Positions 47,290-59,789 of a DNA stretch of 64,000 bases are shown here, one piece after another (position 1 is the first letter of the stretch; each line of letters opens with the position of its first letter). Position numbers and translations under genes: made by a program. Origin of the DNA: Pseudomonas sp. PH1b. Its GTDB lineage: Bacteria; Pseudomonadota; Gammaproteobacteria; Pseudomonadales; Pseudomonadaceae. The notes under the pieces were generated by a model. The model searched no databases. It saw only the letters and a list, made by a program, of their open reading frames with translations, and was not told the DNA's origin. The DNA lies in the NCBI RefSeq assembly GCF_000633395.1, contig NZ_AYMU01000001.1:310001-374000 (forward strand), given 5' to 3'.

Positions 47290-47609
47290 CCGCGCATCTC
47301 GCTGGCAGCGTCGATATCGAGAGTGTGGAAGCGGCGATACAGCTGCAGCAGGATTGCCAGGCCAATACTGGCCTCGGCGGCTGCCAGGCTGATCACCAGG
47401 ATGAACATCACTTGTCCATCCGGCTGCGCCCAGCGGGCGCCTGCAACGATGAACGCCAGCGCTGCGGCGTTCATCATCACTTCCAGGCTCATCAATACGA
47501 AGAGAATGTTGCGGCGGACCATCAGGCCGACCAGACCGAGGCAGAACAGGATGCCGGCAACTGCCAGGCCATGTTCCATTGGGATAGTACCCAGAGAGAT
47601 ATCAGGCAT
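47286..47609 (-). CDS. nuoK: NADH-quinone oxidoreductase subunit K
   Basis: 107 residues, three membrane helices: [17 protein letters not shown], the Glu-bearing [20 protein letters not shown], and [20 protein letters not shown]. It forms part of the proton path beside NuoJ. ATG 47609 overlaps the end of nuoJ by 8 bp. Close relatives are about 102 residues, so the N-terminal MPDISLG may be a small extension or the true start may lie slightly downstream. Confidence 0.94.
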   Translation of the reverse strand: MPDISLGTIPMEHGLAVAGILFCLGLVGLMVRRNILFVLMSLEVMMNAAALAFIVAGARWAQPDGQVMFILVISLAAAEASIGLAILLQLYRRFHTLDIDAASEMRG

Positions 47610-48114
47610 GGGGTTGCTCCTTCGCCTCGTTGCGGCCCAGGTGGAACGCCGTGACGGCTGCAGCGAGCAGCAGCATCGAGGCGAGTTCGACCACCAGCAG
47701 GTAAGGGCCGAACAGGCTGATGCCCACGGCCTTGGCGCTGACGGTGGTTTGACCGATGCCGGCACCGCTCTGATGGCTGAACAGTACGTACAGCAGTTCA
47801 ACCAGCAGCAGGGCGCCGAGAATCACCGGGCCGATCCAGATGCCCGGCTTGAGCCAGATGCGCTCTTGCTGGACGGCGGCAGGACCCAGGTTCAGCATCA
47901 TCACCACGAACACGAACAGCACCATGATGGCGCCGGCGTAGGCGATCACTTCCAGGGCACCGGCGAACGGTGCGCCGAGGCTGAAGAAGGTCATCGCCAC
48001 GGCGATCAGCGAAATGATCAGGTAGAGCAGGGCGTGCACAGGGTTGGTATTGGTGACCACTCGAAGCGTGGAGACCACCGCAACACCTGACGCGAAATAG
48101 AAAGCGAATTCCAT
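47602..48114 (-). CDS. nuoJ: NADH-quinone oxidoreductase subunit J
   Basis: 170 residues, five membrane helices; [20 protein letters not shown] holds the conserved helix-3 region that flips during turnover in complex I. Encoded between nuoI (9 bp upstream) and nuoK. Confidence 0.95.
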   Translation of the reverse strand: MEFAFYFASGVAVVSTLRVVTNTNPVHALLYLIISLIAVAMTFFSLGAPFAGALEVIAYAGAIMVLFVFVVMMLNLGPAAVQQERIWLKPGIWIGPVILGALLLVELLYVLFSHQSGAGIGQTTVSAKAVGISLFGPYLLVVELASMLLLAAAVTAFHLGRNEAKEQPHA

Positions 48115-48123
48115 CGTTCTTCC

Positions 48124-48672
48124 TTAAGGCAGCAAGCTCTTCACGTTGATCGGCTCGGCTTCGTTCTGCGCGGAGCCTTTTGGCTTACCGGCAATGGCCA
48201 TACCTGCAACACGATAGAAGTTGTAGTCAGGGTTCTTTCCGGGACCGGAGATCAACAGATCTTCTTTCTCGTAAACCAGGTCCTGACGTTTGAACTCGGC
48301 CATCTCGAAATCCGGTGTCAGCTGGATCGCGGTGGTCGGGCAGGCTTCCTCGCAGAGGCCGCAGAAAATGCAGCGCGAGAAGTTGATGCGGAAGAAGTCC
48401 GGGTACCAGCGACCGTCTTCGGTTTCAGCTTTCTGCAGCGAAATGCAGCCTACGGGGCAGGCTACGGCGCACAGGTTGCAGGCTACGCAACGCTCTTCGC
48501 CATCGGGGTCGCGGGTCAGCACGATGCGGCCACGGTAGCGCGGTGGCAGGTACACCGGCTCTTCGGGGTATTGCAGGGTGTCGCGCTTGCGAAAGCCATG
48601 GCCGAAGACCATCACCAGGCTGCGCAACTGGGTACCAGTACCCTTAACGATGTCGCCAATATATTTGAACAT
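48124..48672 (-). CDS. nuoI: NADH-quinone oxidoreductase subunit I
   Basis: 182 residues, peripheral-arm ferredoxin-like subunit with two 4Fe-4S motifs, [15 protein letters not shown] and [15 protein letters not shown], corresponding to clusters N6a and N6b. It relays electrons from NuoG towards NuoB. Spaced 11 bp from nuoH. Confidence 0.96.
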   Translation of the reverse strand: MFKYIGDIVKGTGTQLRSLVMVFGHGFRKRDTLQYPEEPVYLPPRYRGRIVLTRDPDGEERCVACNLCAVACPVGCISLQKAETEDGRWYPDFFRINFSRCIFCGLCEEACPTTAIQLTPDFEMAEFKRQDLVYEKEDLLISGPGKNPDYNFYRVAGMAIAGKPKGSAQNEAEPINVKSLLP

Positions 48673-48683
48673 GGGTCAAATCC

Positions 48684-49691
48684 TCACTGAACCGCGCCCG
48701 CAGGCGTGTTCAACAACACAACCGCAGCGGTCACCAGCAAATTGATCAGGGTCAGCGGCAGGCAGAATTTCCAGCTGAAGTCCATCACCTGGTCATAGCG
48801 CGGGCGCGGGATGGAGGCACGCAGCAGGATGAACAGCATGATGAAGAACGCGGTCTTCAGGGCGAACCAGACAAAGGACAGTTGCGGCAGGATGCCGAAC
48901 GGACCGTGCCAGCCACCGAAGAACAGGGTGACCAGCAGTGCCGAGATCAGGATGATGCCGATGTACTCGCCAACGAAGAACATGCCCCATTTCATGCCGG
49001 CGTATTCAATGTGGTAACCGTCGGCCAGTTCCTGTTCCGCTTCCGGCTGGTCGAAGGGGTGACGGTGAGTCACGGCCACGCCAGCGATGAAGAAGGTACA
49101 GAAGCCGAAGAACTGCGGAATGATGAACCACAGGTTCTGCGCCTGGTACTCGACGATGTCGCGCATGTTGAACGAACCGACCTGCACCACGATGCCCATC
49201 AGCGCCAGGCCCATGAACACTTCATAGGACACGGTCTGGGCCGAAGCCCGCAGGGCACCCAGCAGGGCGAACTTGTTGTTGCTCGACCAGCCGGCGAACA
49301 GCACCGCATACACCGAAAGGCCGGCCATGGCGAAGAAGAACAGCAGGCCGATGTTCAGGTCTGCCACGCCCCAGGTCGGGGTGATCGGGATGATCGCGAA
49401 GGCGATCAGCAAGGCACTCATGGCCACCACCGGCGCCAGGGTGAAGATCACCTTGTCGGCGAACGGCGGGGTCCAGTCTTCCTTGAAGAACATCTTCAGC
49501 ATGTCGGCGGCGATCTGGAACATGCCGAACGGGCCAACGCGGTTCGGACCGTAACGGTCCTGCCACCAGCCCAGCAGGCGACGTTCGACGAAGCTCAAGA
49601 GCGCGCCGGCGATCACCACGGCCAGGAGGATGACGATGGCCTTGACGACTGTCAGGATCACGTCGATCACTTCAGGGGTAAACCAACTCAT
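48684..49691 (-). CDS. nuoH: NADH-quinone oxidoreductase subunit H
   Basis: 335 residues, eight to nine membrane helices, forming the quinone chamber with NuoB/NuoD. Signature segments [20 protein letters not shown] and [20 protein letters not shown] carry the conserved acidic loop. The ATG overlaps the nuoG stop (ATGA). Confidence 0.96.
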   Translation of the reverse strand: MSWFTPEVIDVILTVVKAIVILLAVVIAGALLSFVERRLLGWWQDRYGPNRVGPFGMFQIAADMLKMFFKEDWTPPFADKVIFTLAPVVAMSALLIAFAIIPITPTWGVADLNIGLLFFFAMAGLSVYAVLFAGWSSNNKFALLGALRASAQTVSYEVFMGLALMGIVVQVGSFNMRDIVEYQAQNLWFIIPQFFGFCTFFIAGVAVTHRHPFDQPEAEQELADGYHIEYAGMKWGMFFVGEYIGIILISALLVTLFFGGWHGPFGILPQLSFVWFALKTAFFIMLFILLRASIPRPRYDQVMDFSWKFCLPLTLINLLVTAAVVLLNTPAGAVQ

Positions 49692-52402
49692 TGCGCCGCC
49701 TCCTGCAGACCGTCAACGGAAAAGCCTGCGAACACCGGAGGAATACCGGCCAGGCCAGCAGGCAGGCCTACCAGGCCGGCACCCAGTTCTTCGTTGATGC
49801 GCAGCGGCAGACGCAGGGTCTGGCCGGCCAGGCTCACCGCGAGCAGGGCGCCCTCGTTGACACCCAGGCGATCGGCTTCGGACTTGGCCAGGGCCACATA
49901 GGCCGCCGGGATGCGTTCCTGTACCGGGCCAGCCTTGGAGGAGTTCTCCTCGCTGCCGAACAGGTGGTAGAACGGCACGGCCTGCCAGGTTCCTTGAGCA
50001 GGGGAGAAGGCGCGGGGAACGCTGGCGAACCAGCCGAGCCGGTCGCCCTGGCTTTCGATCAGGCGGGCGCCCGGATCGCCGGCACGCAGGTGACCACCGA
50101 CTTCGTCCTGGAACTTGTTCCAGGCCTGCGGCGAGTTCCAGCCTGGCGACCAGGCAAACGGCACTTGCGAACGCGGTTCGGCAGAGCCCGAGTAGCCTTC
50201 CATGGAGAAGGAGAACGCGGTGTCCTTGTCTTGCGGGGTACGCGGTTCGTGCACGCTGATATTGGCGCGCATGGCGGTACGGCCACTGTAGCGCAGCGGT
50301 TCGCGAGCCAGTTTCAGGCCCTTGATGCGGAACGCGGCGGACGGGGCGGCATCGACGATGGCGGCCAACTGCGGGTTGCTGGCGGCGCAAGCGGCGGTCA
50401 CATGGTCCAGTTGGGTCCAGTCCACCGGCTTGTTCAGCAAGGTCGCGCGCAGGGCGTGCAGCCAGCGCCAGCCTTCGTGAACCAGGATGCTGGCGTCCAG
50501 GTACTGCGGGTCGAAGACCTGGAAGAAGCGCTGGGCGCGGCCTTCCTGGCTGACCAGGGTGCCGTCGCCTTCGGCGAAGCTGGCCGCTGGCAGAACCAGG
50601 TGGGCGCGTTCGCTGGTGGCGGTCTTCTGATGGTCGGCAACGATCACCACTTTCGCGGTGTTCAGGGCCGCATCGACCTTGGCGGCATCAGTGCGGGTGT
50701 ACAGATCGTTTTCCAGCACCACGATGGCGTCGGCGCGGCCGTCGGTCACCGCTTGCAGGGCGGCGTCCAGGGACTCGCCGCCGAGCATGGCCAGGCCGAG
50801 GCTGTTGGCTTCCGGCACGATCAGGCTGATGGAGCCGTTCTTTTCGCGCAGCTTCAGGGCCTTGGCAATGTTCGCCGCGGCTTCGATCAGGGCCTTGGAG
50901 CCCAGGGACGTGCCGGCGATCACCAGTGGGCGCTTGGCGGCAACCAGGGCATCGGCGATGCGCTTGGCCAGCTCCAGGGCTTCGCTGTCCAGGCCTTCGA
51001 CGGCGGGTGCGCTGGCGTCGATGGCGTGGGCCACGGCGAAGCCGATGCGTGCCAGGTCGTCGGGAGCGGCGTGTACACACTCCTCGGCGACGTCGTCGAG
51101 CTTGGTTTCAGCCAGGCTGGCAATGAACAGCGGGTTCAGCGCGTGCTGGCCGATGTTCTTCACTGCAGCGTCGAGCCACGGCTGAACGCGCATGGCGTCG
51201 GCCATTTCCTCGGCCTTGCCCTTGACCGACTGGCGCAGGGCCAGGGCCATGCGTGCAGCGGTCTGGGTCAGGTCTTCACCGAGGACGAAGACCGCATCGT
51301 GGTCTTCGATGTCACGCATGGTCGGTACGGGCAGCGGGCTGTCCTTGAGTACTTGCAGCACCAGGCGGATACGCTCGAGTTCGGAGGCTTCGATCCCAGA
51401 GTAGAAGTGCTCGGCGCCAACCAGTTCACGCAGCGCGTGGTTGCTTTCGAGGCTGGCGCGAGGCGAACCGATACCGACGATGTTGCGTCCGCGCAGCAGG
51501 TCGGCAGCATTGTCCAGCGCCTGGTCCAGGCTCAGCTTGGTGCCGTCGTTGAGCAGTGGCTGGCGTGGACGGTCTTCGCGGTTGACGTAGCCATAGCCGA
51601 AGCGGCCACGGTCGCAGAGGAAGTACTGGTTGACCGAGCCGTTGTAGCGGTTCTCGATGCGGCGCAGCTCGCCGTAGCGCTCGCCCGGGGAGATGTTGCA
51701 ACCGCTGGAGCAGCCATGGCAGATGCTCGGCGAGAACTGCATGTCCCACTTGCGGTTGTAGCGCTCGGAGTGCGTCTTGTCGGTGAACACACCGGTCGGG
51801 CAGACCTCGGTGAGGTTGCCGGAGAATTCGCTTTCCAGGGTGCCGTCTTCAACGCGACCGAAGTACACGTTGTCGTGGGCGCCGTAGACACCCAGGTCGG
51901 TGCCGCCGGCGTAGTCCTTGTAGAAACGCACGCAGCGATAGCAGGCGATGCAGCGGTTCATCTCGTGGGAGATGAACGGGCCGAGGTCCTGGTTCTGGTG
52001 GGTACGCTTGGTGAAGCGATAACGGCGCTCGTTGTGGCCGGTCATCACCGTCATGTCTTGCAGGTGGCAGTGACCGCCTTCCTCACAGACCGGGCAGTCG
52101 TGGGGGTGGTTGGTCATCAGCCATTCCACAACACTGGCACGGAAGGCCTTGGACTCTTCATCGTCGATGGAGATCCAGGTGTTGTCGGTGGCTGGGGTCA
52201 TGCAGGACATGACGATGCGACCACGGGTGTCGTTCTCGTCGGTGTACTGCTTGACCGCGCACTGGCGACAGGCACCGACGCTACCGAGAGCGGGGTGCCA
52301 GCAGAAATACGGGATGTCGAGGCCTAGTGACAGACATGCCTGTAACAGGTTGTCCGCCCCATCGACTTCGAGCGCTTTGCCGTCTACGTGGATAGTGGCC
52401 AT
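49688..52402 (-). CDS. nuoG: NADH-quinone oxidoreductase subunit G
   Basis: 904 residues. The N-terminal 2Fe-2S domain ([20 protein letters not shown]) is followed by the His/Cys N5 cluster region ([16 protein letters not shown]), 4Fe-4S motifs ([27 protein letters not shown]) and a long molybdopterin-oxidoreductase-like domain that no longer binds cofactor. It carries electrons through the peripheral arm. A 135-bp gap separates it from nuoF, the longest gap in the operon. Confidence 0.95.
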   Translation of the reverse strand: MATIHVDGKALEVDGADNLLQACLSLGLDIPYFCWHPALGSVGACRQCAVKQYTDENDTRGRIVMSCMTPATDNTWISIDDEESKAFRASVVEWLMTNHPHDCPVCEEGGHCHLQDMTVMTGHNERRYRFTKRTHQNQDLGPFISHEMNRCIACYRCVRFYKDYAGGTDLGVYGAHDNVYFGRVEDGTLESEFSGNLTEVCPTGVFTDKTHSERYNRKWDMQFSPSICHGCSSGCNISPGERYGELRRIENRYNGSVNQYFLCDRGRFGYGYVNREDRPRQPLLNDGTKLSLDQALDNAADLLRGRNIVGIGSPRASLESNHALRELVGAEHFYSGIEASELERIRLVLQVLKDSPLPVPTMRDIEDHDAVFVLGEDLTQTAARMALALRQSVKGKAEEMADAMRVQPWLDAAVKNIGQHALNPLFIASLAETKLDDVAEECVHAAPDDLARIGFAVAHAIDASAPAVEGLDSEALELAKRIADALVAAKRPLVIAGTSLGSKALIEAAANIAKALKLREKNGSISLIVPEANSLGLAMLGGESLDAALQAVTDGRADAIVVLENDLYTRTDAAKVDAALNTAKVVIVADHQKTATSERAHLVLPAASFAEGDGTLVSQEGRAQRFFQVFDPQYLDASILVHEGWRWLHALRATLLNKPVDWTQLDHVTAACAASNPQLAAIVDAAPSAAFRIKGLKLAREPLRYSGRTAMRANISVHEPRTPQDKDTAFSFSMEGYSGSAEPRSQVPFAWSPGWNSPQAWNKFQDEVGGHLRAGDPGARLIESQGDRLGWFASVPRAFSPAQGTWQAVPFYHLFGSEENSSKAGPVQERIPAAYVALAKSEADRLGVNEGALLAVSLAGQTLRLPLRINEELGAGLVGLPAGLAGIPPVFAGFSVDGLQEAAQ

Positions 52403-52537
52403 GGTTCAAAGTTCTTCGTTGGCCCGGTGTCAGCGGGCGTGGCTAATGGAATCTTGTTATCCGTACGAGTCAACACAGCCGTTCACGGCGTCATCGCACG
52501 TCAGGCGCAGGGCACGGGCCCGGCGCCTTTATCGGTG

Positions 52538-53893
52538 TTACGCGCCGACTACGATCGGACGCGCCAGAGGCGGGACGGCGGCGCTGATGGGCGCGATGCC
52601 GGCTTCGAACTCTGGACGGAAATACTTGATGGCACTGCCCAATGGTTCCACGGCGCCCGGTGCGTGAGCACAGAAGGTCTTGCCTGGGCCGAGGAATCCC
52701 ACCAGACCCAGCAGGGTCTCGATGTCGCCGGGCTGGCCTTGACCTTTTTCGATCGCCATCAGCAGCTTGACGCTCCAGGGCAGACCGTCACGGCACGGGG
52801 TGCAGAAACCGCAGGACTCACGGGCGAAGAACTGCTCCATGTTGCGCAGCAGCGACACCATGTTGATGCTGTCGTCCACCGCCATGGCCAGGCCGGTACC
52901 CATGCGGGTGCCCACTTTGGCGATGCCGCCGGCATACATCTGGGCGTCCAGGTGCTCCGGCAGCAGGAAGCCGGTGCCGGCGCCGCCTGGTTGCCAGCAC
53001 TTGAGCTTGTAGCCGTCGCGCATGCCGCCGGCGTAGTCCTCGAACAGCTCACGGGCGGTCACGCCGAAGGGCAGTTCCCACAGGCCAGGGTTCTTCACCT
53101 TGCCGGAGAAGCCCATCAGCTTGGTGCCGTGGTCCTCGCTGCCTTCGCGGGCCAGGGATTTGTACCACTCCACGCCGTCGCCGATGATCGCCGGCACGTT
53201 GCACAGGGTCTCGACGTTGTTCACGCAGGTCGGCTTGCCCCACACGCCGACGGCGGCAGGGAAGGGCGGCTTGGAGCGCGGGTTGGCGCGACGGCCTTCC
53301 AGGGAGTTGATCAGCGCGGTTTCTTCACCGCAGATGTAACGCCCGGCACCGGTGTGGACGAACAGCTCGAAATCGAAGCCGCTGCCCAGGATGTTCTTGC
53401 CCAGCAGGCCGGCGGCCTTGGCTTCTTCCACGGCCCGGCGCAGGTGCTTGGCAGCGGTGGTGTACTCGCCCCGCAGGAAGATGTAGCCACGGTAGGTCTT
53501 CAGTGCGCGGGCACTGATCAGCATGCCTTCGATCAGCAGATGGGGCAGTTGCTCCATCAGCATGCGGTCTTTCCAGGTGTTGGGCTCCATTTCATCCGCG
53601 TTGCACAGCAGGTAGCGGATGTTCATGGATTCGTCTTTGGGCATCAGGCCCCACTTCACGCCGGTGGGGAAGCCCGCACCGCCGCGACCCTTGAGGCCGG
53701 CATCCTTGACGGTCTGCACGATGTCGTCCTGGGACAGGTCGGCGAAAGCCTTGCGGGCTGCCGCGTAGCCGTTCTTGGCCTGGTACTCGTCGAGCCATAC
53801 CGGCTCGCCGTCGTCGCGCAGGCGCCAGGTCAGGGGGTGGGTTTCTGCGCTGCGCTGGATGCGGTTTGCAGGACCGAAAGAGGTCAGGGTCAT
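52538..53893 (-). CDS. nuoF: NADH-quinone oxidoreductase subunit F
   Basis: 451 residues from ATG 53893 ([12 protein letters not shown]). The NADH/FMN fold carries [16 protein letters not shown] and [19 protein letters not shown], and the 4Fe-4S N3 ligands lie in [12 protein letters not shown]. It oxidises NADH at the tip of complex I. It overlaps nuoE by 4 bp. Confidence 0.96.
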   Translation of the reverse strand: MTLTSFGPANRIQRSAETHPLTWRLRDDGEPVWLDEYQAKNGYAAARKAFADLSQDDIVQTVKDAGLKGRGGAGFPTGVKWGLMPKDESMNIRYLLCNADEMEPNTWKDRMLMEQLPHLLIEGMLISARALKTYRGYIFLRGEYTTAAKHLRRAVEEAKAAGLLGKNILGSGFDFELFVHTGAGRYICGEETALINSLEGRRANPRSKPPFPAAVGVWGKPTCVNNVETLCNVPAIIGDGVEWYKSLAREGSEDHGTKLMGFSGKVKNPGLWELPFGVTARELFEDYAGGMRDGYKLKCWQPGGAGTGFLLPEHLDAQMYAGGIAKVGTRMGTGLAMAVDDSINMVSLLRNMEQFFARESCGFCTPCRDGLPWSVKLLMAIEKGQGQPGDIETLLGLVGFLGPGKTFCAHAPGAVEPLGSAIKYFRPEFEAGIAPISAAVPPLARPIVVGA

Positions 53894-54387
53894 ACGTAGC
53901 CCTCCAACAGTTTGGCCACGCCAGCAGGCTGCACGTCGCCGAAAGTGTCGTCGTCGATCATCAGCGCCGGGGCCTTGTCGCAGTTGCCCAGGCAGCACAC
54001 CGGCAGCAGGGTGAAGCGGCCGTCGGCGGTGGTCTGGCCGAGGCCGATGCCCAGCTCGCTCTGGATCTGGCTGACCACGGACTCATGGCCGCCGATGTAG
54101 CAGACCATGCTGTCGCAGACGCGAATGATGTGGCGGCCCACGGGCTGGCGGAAGATCTGGCTGTAGAACGTCGCCACGCCTTCCACGTCGCTGGCGGGGA
54201 TGCCGAGGATCTCGCCGATGGCGTAGACCGCGCCGTCAGGCACCCAGCCACGTTCCTTCTGGACGATCTTCAGGGCCTCGATCGACGCCGCGCGCGGGTC
54301 TTCGTAGTGATGCATCTCGTGCTCGATGGCCGAGCGCTCGGTTTCGCTCAGGGCGAAACGGTCTGTCTGGATAAGCGTGCTGTTCAT
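53890..54387 (-). CDS. nuoE: NADH-quinone oxidoreductase subunit E
   Basis: 165 residues, thioredoxin-like 2Fe-2S subunit (cluster N1a). Ligands are in the segments [11 protein letters not shown] and [12 protein letters not shown]. It pairs with NuoF. Starts 2 bp after the nuoCD stop. Confidence 0.96.
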   Translation of the reverse strand: MNSTLIQTDRFALSETERSAIEHEMHHYEDPRAASIEALKIVQKERGWVPDGAVYAIGEILGIPASDVEGVATFYSQIFRQPVGRHIIRVCDSMVCYIGGHESVVSQIQSELGIGLGQTTADGRFTLLPVCCLGNCDKAPALMIDDDTFGDVQPAGVAKLLEGYV

Positions 54388-54389
54388 GC

Positions 54390-56177
<1,788 letters not shown>

Positions 56178-56236
56178 TTATCGCTTTCGGTCAACGTAAA
56201 GAGTGAAGCCAGTGTCGTTTCGAGAACGGAGCTGGA

Positions 56237-56911
56237 TCAGACTTCGTCAGGGCTGCGCAGGTTGGTGACCTGAATTCGCTGTTCGCGGCGCGCCTCCTTT
56301 TGCGACGGCATCTCGGCGCGATACACGCCTTGATCACCGACGACCCAGGAAAGTGGGCGACGCTCCTTGCCAATCGACTCCTGCAAAAGCATCAGGCCTT
56401 GCAGGAACGCTTCAGGGCGGGGCGGGCAGCCAGGTACGTAGACGTCCACGGGCAGGAACTTGTCCACCCCCTGAACCACGGAGTAGATGTCGTACATGCC
56501 GCCGGAGTTGGCGCACGAACCCATGGAGATGACCCACTTGGGCTCGAGCATTTGCTCGTAGAGACGCTGGATGATCGGCGCCATCTTGATGAAGCAGGTA
56601 CCGGCAATAACCATGAAGTCTGCCTGACGCGGCGATGCCCGGATCACCTCGGCGCCGAAGCGCGCGATGTCGTGGGGCGCCGTGAAAGCAGTGGTCATTT
56701 CCACGTAGCAGCAGGACAGGCCGAAGTTGTACGGCCACAGGGAGTTCTTACGCCCCCAGTTGACCGCGCCGCTCAGCACGTCTTCGAGCTTGCCCATGAA
56801 GATGTTTTTGTGGACCTGATCCTCTAACGGATCGGAAACGGTTTCCCGTTCGCCGATCGGGTACTGATCGTTAGGAGCATCGGGGTCGATCCTGGTGAGA
56901 TTGTATTGCAT
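56237..56911 (-). CDS. nuoB: NADH-quinone oxidoreductase subunit B
   Basis: 224 residues from ATG 56911, with GAGG about 9 bases upstream; an in-frame TTG lies two codons earlier. The N2 cluster ligands are in [22 protein letters not shown] and [17 protein letters not shown]. It passes electrons to quinone. 10 bp after nuoA. Confidence 0.96.
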   Translation of the reverse strand: MQYNLTRIDPDAPNDQYPIGERETVSDPLEDQVHKNIFMGKLEDVLSGAVNWGRKNSLWPYNFGLSCCYVEMTTAFTAPHDIARFGAEVIRASPRQADFMVIAGTCFIKMAPIIQRLYEQMLEPKWVISMGSCANSGGMYDIYSVVQGVDKFLPVDVYVPGCPPRPEAFLQGLMLLQESIGKERRPLSWVVGDQGVYRAEMPSQKEARREQRIQVTNLRSPDEV

Positions 56912-56921
56912 CGCCAAAGCC

Positions 56922-57335
56922 TCATTGTTTTAGCTTCGCCTGCCGCTTACGACGACCTTCCGGAGCCCAATCAAGAGCCCCCACCCGCCAAAGGTAGACA
57001 AGACCTGCCAACAGAATTGCTATGAAAACGAGAGCTTCGACGAATCCGGTCCAGCCGCTTTCGCGGACGGACACAGACCAGGCAAAGAGAAAGAGGGCTT
57101 CGATATCGAAGATCACGAAGAGCATCGCGACCAGATAGAATTTGGCTGAGAGCCGCAAGCGGGCGCCACCGGTAGGTAGCATGCCGGACTCGAACGGTTC
57201 GTTTTTGCTGCGGCCCCAGGCTTTTGACCCGAGGAGGCTGGAGACGCCGAGCATGAAGGCGCAAAGGCCGACAACACCCAGAAGGAAAATGGCAAAGCCC
57301 CAGTTGTGGGCCATGAGTCCTGTCGCTTCGGGCAT
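56922..57335 (-). CDS. nuoA: NADH-quinone oxidoreductase subunit A
   Basis: 137 residues from ATG 57335 ([13 protein letters not shown]), preceded by AAGGA. Three membrane helices. The conserved segment [40 protein letters not shown] (shown here only as landmarks: ESGM and FDIEALF) is present. First gene of the operon. Confidence 0.95.
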   Translation of the reverse strand: MPEATGLMAHNWGFAIFLLGVVGLCAFMLGVSSLLGSKAWGRSKNEPFESGMLPTGGARLRLSAKFYLVAMLFVIFDIEALFLFAWSVSVRESGWTGFVEALVFIAILLAGLVYLWRVGALDWAPEGRRKRQAKLKQ

Positions 57336-57849
57336 GCTGGTAATCCTTAACAGAGAGCAAGAGTCTCTGAGCTTGATAAAGAAATAAAGCAGTGACGATA
57401 TGTCGCAGCGCAATCAATCGCGCTGATTTTATGGCTAAACACCGGGCAAGTAAAATTTCTAAAGCGAAATTGTTTATCGTAATAAGGACATAGCTCACCT
57501 GCTCAGCCCCGTAAGCCGCGGCCTGCGGGCATTAGCGAGGGTTTTGTTAATTATGTTTTGTTGCGGCTGTAACGAAAGTTACATTAGCTAAATGATAATC
57601 AATATTGTTTGGACGGCTTTTTAAACTGCTTTCCTCTGGTAAGTGGGAAAGTTGCTTCTTACATGGCTGTTACTGCAAGTAGCAGGGGCGCACCTTTTAA
57701 CCGGTTTGGTCTTCGATGACACCGCCCTGGATCAATGTTTTGCCGATTTTCTGCAGGTGCCGGCTGCCAGGCGTACGTTTGTGCTGCGCGAGGGGGTAGG
57801 CCTGTCAGGTTGTCGACAGGTCGATCCCGTCGATGGGGTGGGGTGGGGC
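57336..57849. other. Upstream region of nuoA
   Basis: About 510 bp between nuoA and the aceA terminator; it must hold the nuo promoter. It contains the palindrome at 57568-57583 followed by an AT-rich tract (AAATGATAATCAATATTG). The open frames crossing it look like antisense or chance frames. No small RNA was recognised. Confidence 0.5.
57568..57583. promoter_or_regulatory. Palindrome upstream of nuoA, unknown regulator
   Basis: TGTAACGAAAGTTACA: perfect 6-bp arms around GAAA, 233 bp upstream of nuoA. The form suggests a dimeric regulator site, but I cannot match it confidently to a known Pseudomonas motif. Confidence 0.5.
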
Positions 57850-57879
57850 AAAAAAAAACGCCCCGAACCAGTCGGGGCG
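57850..57879 (-). terminator. Terminator of aceA
   Basis: Perfect 8-bp stem CGCCCCGA (57859-57866) and TCGGGGCG (57872-57879); on the minus strand it is followed by a nine-T run. About 70 bp past the aceA stop. Confidence 0.93.
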
Positions 57880-57951
57880 TCAGCTTTACAGCAATGCAGT
57901 TGTTTTTACCGGGTCTGCATTGGCCGCTCGATCAAGGCGCGAGGCCTAGAA

Positions 57952-59277
57952 TCAATGGAACTGCTCTTCTTCGGTGGAGCCGGTCAGGGCGGTTACCGAG
58001 GACGAACCACCCTGGATCACGGTGGTCATGTCGTCGAAGTAGCCGGTGCCCACTTCCTGCTGGTGAGCCACGAAGGTGTAGCCCTTGGCAGCGTCAGCGA
58101 ACTCCTGCTCCTGCAGCTTCACGTAGGCGGTCATGTCGTTGCGGGCGTAGTCGTGCGCCAGGTTGAACATGCTGTGCCACATGTTGTGGATGCCAGCCAG
58201 GGTGATGAACTGGTGCTTGTAGCCCATGGCGGACAGTTCGCGCTGGAACTTGGCGATGGTCGCGTCGTCCAGGTTCTTCTTCCAGTTGAAGGAAGGCGAG
58301 CAGTTGTACGACAGGATCTGGTCCGGGTATTCCTTCTTGATCGCTTCGGCAAAGCGGCGGGCTTCGTCCAGGTCCGGCTTGGCGGTTTCGCACCAGATCA
58401 GGTCGGCGTACGGAGCGTAAGCCAGGCCGCGGGCAATTGCCTGGTCCAGGCCGGCTTTGACTTTGTAGAAGCCTTCCTGGGTACGGGTGCCAGTCACGAA
58501 TGGCTGGTCGTACGGGTCGCAGTCGGAAGTCAGCAGGTCCGCAGCGTTGGCGTCGGTACGGGCCAGGATGATGGTCGGTACACCGGCAACGTCGGCCGCC
58601 AGACGAGCAGCGGTGAGCTTCTGTACGGCTTCCTGGGTCGGAACCAGCACCTTGCCGCCCATGTGGCCGCATTTTTTCACCGAAGCCAGTTGGTCTTCGA
58701 AGTGAACGCCGGCGGCGCCTGCCTCGATCATGCTCTTCATCAGCTCGTAGGCGTTCAGCACGCCGCCGAAGCCGGCTTCGGCGTCAGCCACGATTGGCGC
58801 GAAGTAATCGATGTAGCCGTCGTCGCCCGGGTTCTTGCCGGCTTTCCACTGGATCTGGTCGGCGCGACGGAACGAGTTGTTGATGCGCTTGACCACGGTT
58901 GGAACCGAGTCCACCGGGTACAGCGACTGGTCTGGGTACATGGATTCGGCGGAGTTGTTGTCCGCAGCCACTTGCCAGCCGGACAGGTAGATTGCCTGGA
59001 TGCCGGCTTTGACCTGTTGCACAGCCTGGCCGCCGGTCAGGGCGCCCATGCAGTTGACGAAGTCTTTCTCAGGACGGAAGGACGGCTTGGCGCCTTGGGT
59101 GACCAGGTTCCAGAGCTTCTCGGCGCCCATGCGTGCCAGGGTGTGCTCGGGCTGAACCGAGCCACGCAGACGAACCACGTCGGCAGCGGAATAAGTGCGA
59201 GTCACGCCTTTCCAGCGCGGGTTTTCAGCCCAGTCTTTTTCAAGGGCTGCAATTTGCTGTTCGCGTGTCAGTGCCAT
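57952..59277 (-). CDS. aceA: Isocitrate lyase
   Basis: 441 residues, phosphoenolpyruvate mutase/isocitrate lyase barrel. The catalytic loop KKCGHMGGK contains Cys203, and the [10 protein letters not shown] segment binds the substrate. It cleaves isocitrate to succinate and glyoxylate, the first step of the glyoxylate shunt, needed for growth on acetate, fatty acids and the acetyl-CoA that the liu genes in this window release. Monocistronic, with a 0.5-kb upstream region that holds a likely operator. Confidence 0.96.
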   Translation of the reverse strand: MALTREQQIAALEKDWAENPRWKGVTRTYSAADVVRLRGSVQPEHTLARMGAEKLWNLVTQGAKPSFRPEKDFVNCMGALTGGQAVQQVKAGIQAIYLSGWQVAADNNSAESMYPDQSLYPVDSVPTVVKRINNSFRRADQIQWKAGKNPGDDGYIDYFAPIVADAEAGFGGVLNAYELMKSMIEAGAAGVHFEDQLASVKKCGHMGGKVLVPTQEAVQKLTAARLAADVAGVPTIILARTDANAADLLTSDCDPYDQPFVTGTRTQEGFYKVKAGLDQAIARGLAYAPYADLIWCETAKPDLDEARRFAEAIKKEYPDQILSYNCSPSFNWKKNLDDATIAKFQRELSAMGYKHQFITLAGIHNMWHSMFNLAHDYARNDMTAYVKLQEQEFADAAKGYTFVAHQQEVGTGYFDDMTTVIQGGSSSVTALTGSTEEEQFH

Positions 59278-59789
59278 GGAGATAAACCTCGTCGCGTCTT
59301 GTGTAAAAAGTCGTTCTTGGGCGGAAAATTCCGGCTCGCCACTTACGCAGGTGAAAAGTGCGTAGAAGGCTGCTCGCTGACCAGGAAGCTTAGGCGGCCA
59401 AGTCGGGTTTGGCGGGGATGGCGACGGGTGAACGATGGGCTCGAGGAGGAGAGTGAGCAGGTGAAGGCGAGCTGCGGGCGCATTCCGGCGTCGTGGGCCT
59501 TCATACGTTCCATCAGTGTGTTGCCGATCGACCTAATTACGCTTCCGTCCCTCGGGACAACTTCGTTCCAGTCGCAATCTCGTCAAACACACCTTGTGGG
59601 CGGTACAGACACGAATCGGCTCAGGCGGGTAGGTTAGAGCGCGATCCGAAGGCCCTTGCCAGGGCCCCTGATTAGCGGGAGCGAGGCCATCATGCCCGCG
59701 GTTTTTTGGCTCGTCAAATGTTTTGTAGTGCTTTTTTTGCAGCACTACATCTTTGGTCTAATACGACTTATCAGTCAGTTTTTGGTGCT
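59278..59789 (-). promoter_or_regulatory. aceA upstream/leader region
   Basis: About 510 bp with no credible gene. A small hairpin GGCCCT-TGCC-AGGGCC lies at 59651-59666. The strongest feature is the inverted repeat at 59724-59749. If the aceA promoter lies near that repeat the leader would exceed 400 nt, so a closer promoter is possible. Confidence 0.4.
59724..59749. promoter_or_regulatory. TGTAGTGCT/AGCACTACA inverted repeat, possible RccR site
   Basis: Perfect 9-bp arms (59724-59732, 59741-59749) around an 8-base T-rich centre. The TGTAGT...ACTACA form recalls sites reported for RccR, the KDPG-responsive regulator of aceA and glcB in fluorescent pseudomonads; I recall this only approximately. 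It lies about 450 bp upstream of aceA. It could alternatively be a hairpin ending the secretin-like gene. Confidence 0.5.

Noticed and set aside
45511..48090. 859-codon plus-strand open frame across nuoL, nuoK and nuoJ
   Set aside because: Antisense shadow; composition (Gln/Gly/His/Asp-rich) is that of reverse-read membrane-protein codons.
49691..52327. 878-codon plus-strand open frame opposite nuoG
   Set aside because: Antisense shadow of nuoG with no recognisable domain.
57643..59637. 664-codon plus-strand open frame across aceA and its terminator
   Set aside because: Runs through the aceA terminator and the antisense of aceA; no homology.
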